This document shows, piece by piece, positions 7,345-9,181 of a DNA stretch of 9,181 nucleotides. Position 1 is the stretch's first letter. Each line of letters starts with the position of its first letter. The notes under the pieces are model-generated. The model had not been told where the DNA came from. It saw nothing but the letters and a program-made list of their open reading frames with translations, and searched no databases. This DNA is from Acidiferrobacterales bacterium (GTDB taxonomy: Bacteria; Pseudomonadota; Gammaproteobacteria; Acidiferrobacterales; Sulfurifustaceae): positions 1 through 9,181 of the forward strand of contig WGFP01000033.1 of NCBI GenBank assembly GCA_015492195.1. Reading direction: 5' to 3'. A program made the position numbers and the translations under genes.

Positions 7345-7375
7345 TTGACCATCTCGCTTCCCCTGCACCTATACT
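7345..7375 (+). promoter_or_regulatory. Sigma70-like promoter pointing into the palindrome region
   Basis: On the plus strand TTGACC (7345-7350) and TATACT (7370-7375) are 19 bp apart; the spacer is slightly long. A start would fall near 7382, about 12 bases before the competing stem-loops at 7394-7435. It faces away from tpiA and no protein-coding gene follows on this strand. If active, it would make a structured non-coding RNA. Confidence 0.4.
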
Positions 7376-7393
7376 ATAAATAAACGCCATATT

Positions 7394-7435
7394 CATTATT
7401 GGAAAACTTTTGCCAATAATGGAGAAAGTTTTCCA
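7394..7435 (+). repeat. Two mutually exclusive inverted repeats
   Basis: CATTATTGG (7394-7402) pairs perfectly with CCAATAATG (7413-7421). TGGAAAACTTT (7400-7410) pairs perfectly with AAAGTTTTCCA (7425-7435). The two stems share bases 7400-7402 and each occupies the other's loop, so both cannot form at once, an arrangement like an attenuator or switch. Their role is unknown. They could also be the end of a small mobile repeat. Confidence 0.6.
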
Positions 7436-7447
7436 TATGTGGACATC

Positions 7448-7700
7448 CCATCAGAGTGATGGCCGAAGGGATTTCTAAAGAATCCCGTAGACGCCGCCGA
7501 GTATAGTAATCCAACGCTTTTTCCGTTTTCTGGTTTTTCCCGCCCCTTAGTCAAGCCGAGCACCGAAGGAAGGCGAAGCGGCCGCTCCTGCGCATCCATG
7601 CGCTCGCGGCATTCGTACATCCCTGTACAGCACAGCCCTTCGGGGCGCGGGAGGGATCCCGCGCGTGCGCACCCGGCACAGGGAGGTGCCGTGTGCGCAC
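7448..7700. repeat. Cluster of short palindromes, left of the IS110 element
   Basis: Perfect or near-perfect hairpins follow one another. They are CCATCA-gag-TGATGG (7448-7462), GGGATT...AATCCC (7468-7486), GCGCAT-cc-ATGCGC (7590-7603), GTAC-atccct-GTAC (7615-7628) and GCGCGGGA-ggga-TCCCGCGC (7645-7664). A two-part cruciform at 7665-7700 ends the series, with outer GTGCGCAC/GTGCGCAC, inner CGGCAC/GTGCCG and loop AGGGAG. Several loops share a GGGA/GGAT core on one strand or the other. The frames across it look non-coding. I read it as a high-copy interspersed palindromic repeat; copy number cannot be seen from here. Confidence 0.65.
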
Positions 7701-7718
7701 CCTCTGAGATTCTATGGT

Positions 7719-8672
7719 TTACGTCAAACACCTGTTCAGTCGTTCGGGGACAAAGACCGTGCCATGGTGGTGGATCGACCAAGCGGTGCGCGCGATCTTG
7801 CGGGCGATGATGACCAGGGCCGCGGTGGTAGCCAACCCCCGTTGACGGTAGGCGTCATAGAGCGGTTTCCAGGTCGTGGTTTTGGCGGCGGACATGGCGG
7901 CATTAAAGAGCAGCCGCCGAAGCTCGGCGGGACCGCGCTTGGACAGGCGCCGGCGACCGCATTTTTGTCCCGAGTCTTTGGGTTTCGGGTCGTAACCCAC
8001 GTAGGCGACAAAGGCATCGGCGCAACGAAAGGGAATGCGTCCTAAGGTGTTGGCGAGGCTCATGCCGACCAGCGGCCCAACGCCGACGATGGTTTGCAGA
8101 CGCCTCAGGGTTTCTTGCCGCCGGGGCGATTGGGCCATGAGGTTTACCAGGGTTTGATCGATGTTGGTGATCACGGCATCCAGTCTGGCGAGGAGGTCCT
8201 TGAGGTCGGCGCCAAAGCCGGGGACCCCCCTAAGCGTGAGCGTTAAGGTGGTTTTTACCGTGGTCAGCTTGGCACGGCGTTTGAGCAACCGATCGGTCTG
8301 GCGCTGTGCCGGCGTGGGTGGGACATAGGGGCGTAAATGCATGTGCTCATGGGCAATCAGACGCGCGATCAGTGCCGCATCGACACGGTCGGTCTTGGCG
8401 CGGCGGCCGATGGCGCGGGCGTAATGCCGGGTATCTCTGGGATTGAGCACAAAGACGGTCAGGCCGCTCGCCTGGGCAAGATCCGCCAGCTGCTCGTGAT
8501 AGCCGCCAGTGGCCTCCAGGCCGATCCGACTGCCGGTGGGCACGGTGTGGAGCCAGGCCAACAGCGCCGTGCGTTGATTCGGAACGGTCTGGGTGGCAAA
8601 GGACCGATTGGCACAGGCGACCACGACCGCGTCTTTCGCCACATCGACGCCAATGTTTAGGGGTGTTTGCAT
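7719..8672 (-). CDS. IS110-family transposase (DEDD/serine recombinase)
   Basis: The protein is an IS110-type recombinase with an N-terminal RuvC-like DEDD domain and a C-terminal serine-bearing domain. It acts on circular or linear element DNA guided, in studied relatives, by an element-encoded bridge RNA. From ATG 8670-8672 it has 317 residues (MQTPLNIGVDVAKD). Acidic residues D10 (IGVD), E53 (GLEATGGYHE), D95 and D98 (TDRVDAALIA) are all present. The likely catalytic serine is S234 in KDSGQKCGRRRLSKRG, after the VGVGPLVGMSLANTLGRIPF block at 196-215. AGGAG lies about 9 bases upstream of the ATG. The frame stays open to 9023 without family-like sequence, so that extension is not coding. No internal lesion is seen, so the gene looks functional. 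Confidence 0.93.
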   Translation of the reverse strand: MQTPLNIGVDVAKDAVVVACANRSFATQTVPNQRTALLAWLHTVPTGSRIGLEATGGYHEQLADLAQASGLTVFVLNPRDTRHYARAIGRRAKTDRVDAALIARLIAHEHMHLRPYVPPTPAQRQTDRLLKRRAKLTTVKTTLTLTLRGVPGFGADLKDLLARLDAVITNIDQTLVNLMAQSPRRQETLRRLQTIVGVGPLVGMSLANTLGRIPFRCADAFVAYVGYDPKPKDSGQKCGRRRLSKRGPAELRRLLFNAAMSAAKTTTWKPLYDAYRQRGLATTAALVIIARKIARTAWSIHHHGTVFVPERLNRCLT

Positions 8673-8820
8673 GTTCCTGATCTCCTGGGGTAAGTTAAAA
8701 ACGCTGGGGTGGGCGCCCACCGACGTAAGCTTGCCGTCCAATCGGCGGTCAGCCCGGATCAAACACGCTGCCGCGAGATTCCTCATCGACGTTGGTGGTG
8801 GGGTGGGAGAGTTCTCAGAG
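8673..8820 (-). ncRNA. Candidate bridge-RNA region in the IS110 leader
   Basis: Characterised IS110-group elements encode a bridge RNA in the non-coding end upstream of the recombinase. Here about 148 bp of leader lie between the putative end repeat and the ATG, a comparable size, while only about 18 bp lie after the stop. Minus-strand structure includes GCCG-attgga-CGGC (about 8732-8745) and the 14-bp palindrome at 8708-8721. The related plus-strand pair CCGACGTAAGC and TCGACGTTGG could be elements of guide loops. I could not derive a complete fold or match guides to a target, so this is an inference from element layout. Confidence 0.35.
8708..8721. repeat. Perfect 14-bp palindrome GGTGGGCGCCCACC
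   Basis: This fully self-complementary 14-mer lies about 36 bp upstream of the recombinase ATG. It could be a protein-binding site, part of the leader RNA fold, or a block to read-through translation. It has no spacer, so as RNA it would favour dimer or small-loop structures. Confidence 0.6.
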
Positions 8821-8988
8821 TGTCTGTCCCTTTTGCCATGGCAGATGACGACCGATGTCCCTCCACCCCGGCGCTCCCAGTTTCCCAAGGAAGCGCTGGA
8901 AACACCATACAAGACGACTGACGGTGCGAGGGAACCCGCGATGTTTGCGGGCGCAGACTTGGGGGAGCGTTTCTTTGGGAACTTTGAT
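8821..8988 (+). repeat. Non-coding segment with a 16-bp inverted repeat
   Basis: TTCCCAAGGAAGCGCT (8882-8897) faces AGCGTTTCTTTGGGAA (8966-8981). As plus-strand RNA all 16 positions pair, 14 Watson-Crick and 2 G-U. On the minus strand the same two positions would be A-C mismatches. The 68-nt interior contains CCCGC-gatgttt-GCGGG (about 8935-8951). The segment begins with GTGTCTGTCCC (8820-8830), a string I remember from repeats in other proteobacteria. No gene is recognised. It may be a separate mini-element, part of the IS end, or a structured RNA. Confidence 0.5.
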
Positions 8989-9181
8989 GCGCGCCATCCA
9001 TGGCGCGCCCCGTTTCGGCGCACTGGCGTGCGTCCAATTTTGCTCCCAGCAAAATTGTCTTGTCGCGATAAGACAAATTCGACGGGATCGAGAAGTGGTA
9101 CAGGGATGTACCGCTTACGGAGCCGAGGGATGCAATTTGGACAGCCGTAGGCTGCCCGTAGGGCGAGGACGAGGGGTGAGG
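8989..9181. repeat. Cluster of short palindromes, right of the IS110 element
   Basis: Hairpins follow in series. They are GCGCGCCAT-cc-ATGGCGCGC (8989-9008), a 9-bp perfect stem with loop TCCCA (9035-9057) and TTGTCTT/AAGACAA (9055-9076). After these come TCGA-cggga-TCGA (9079-9091), AGTGGTAC-agggat-GTACCGCT (9094-9115, one G-U pair) and GGACAGCC/GGCTGCCC (about 9139-9154, one mismatch). GTACAGGGATGTAC at 9098-9111 is identical to the reverse complement of 7615-7628. The cluster runs off the window edge. No coding region is recognised. Confidence 0.65.

Larger units (their letters stand above)
7701..8820 (-). mobile_element. IS110-family insertion sequence (ends provisional)
   Basis: The element consists of the recombinase gene plus a short 3' flank and a longer 5' non-coding flank. 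CTCTGAGA at 7702-7709 recurs inverted as TCTCAGAG at 8813-8820, giving a span of about 1.1 kb, slightly short for the family. These 8-bp repeats are my only basis for the ends. The left one abuts the cruciform at 7665-7700. IS110-group members often lack clear terminal inverted repeats and make no long target duplication, so the true ends may lie up to about 8985 on the right. Confidence 0.5.

Noticed and set aside
7202..7396. 64-codon minus-strand frame
   Set aside because: No domain, no convincing ribosome site, and it overlaps the plus-strand promoter; no support for coding.
7419..7478. 19-codon peptide MEKVFHMWTSHQSDGRRDF on the plus strand
   Set aside because: It lies inside the competing stem-loops without a ribosome-binding site; likely chance.
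7396..7782. 128-codon minus-strand frame across the left palindrome cluster
   Set aside because: It consists of translated hairpins and the IS 3' end; the cysteine- and arginine-rich translation is typical of spurious frames in repeats.
8673..9023. N-terminal extension of the IS110 transposase
   Set aside because: The frame is open, but family-like sequence begins at the ATG at 8670-8672, which has a good AGGAG; the extension crosses palindromes and end sequences.
7394..9181. CRISPR-like array from the series of hairpins
   Set aside because: The palindromes differ in sequence and spacing, with no repeated 25-40-bp unit and no spacers of constant size.

Overview
The window reads like a chromosomal segment of a free-living proteobacterium, most likely a gammaproteobacterium (a betaproteobacterium is possible). 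The reasons are the gene order tpiA - secG - tRNA-Leu(GAG) - nuoABCDEFG, separate nuoC and nuoD genes (fused in enterics), class II tRNA-Leu with an encoded CCA, and proteobacterial-type Nuo proteins. No taxonomic marker in the window settles the lineage. All housekeeping genes lie on the minus strand, so transcription runs from right to left.

Positions 1-5208 carry the first seven genes of the complex I (NADH:quinone oxidoreductase) operon, read leftwards as nuoA, nuoB, nuoC, nuoD, nuoE, nuoF and the 5' part of nuoG, which is cut by the window edge. Junctions are tight or overlapping (nuoA/nuoB 10 bp, nuoD/nuoE 1 bp, nuoF/nuoG 4 bp), except for a 170-bp gap between nuoC and nuoD that holds repeat-like DNA. 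A good sigma70-type promoter lies at 5266-5295, between the tRNA and nuoA. Together these genes encode the NADH-oxidising arm (NuoEFG), the connecting/quinone arm (NuoBCD) and one membrane subunit (NuoA).

Positions 5389-6715 hold tRNA-Leu(GAG), secG (with a GTG start) and tpiA. A dispersed-repeat-like inverted sequence sits between secG and the tRNA.

Positions 6716-7393 are gene-poor and visibly more AT-rich. They contain a broken, secreted HbpS/GlcG-like (heme-degrading/DUF336 family) gene with an internal deletion and a one-base slip in a run of seven G.

Positions 7345-9181 are accessory DNA. A sigma70-like promoter on the plus strand points into two mutually exclusive stem-loops. A dense cluster of short palindromes follows, then an apparently intact IS110-family recombinase with a long non-coding leader that could encode a bridge RNA, then a 16-bp inverted repeat and a second palindrome cluster. 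The two clusters share a repeat unit in inverted orientation, so the IS appears to sit inside a family of interspersed palindromic repeats. No antiphage system, CRISPR array or biosynthetic cluster was seen. The most unusual content is this palindrome-rich DNA and the candidate structured RNAs in it.
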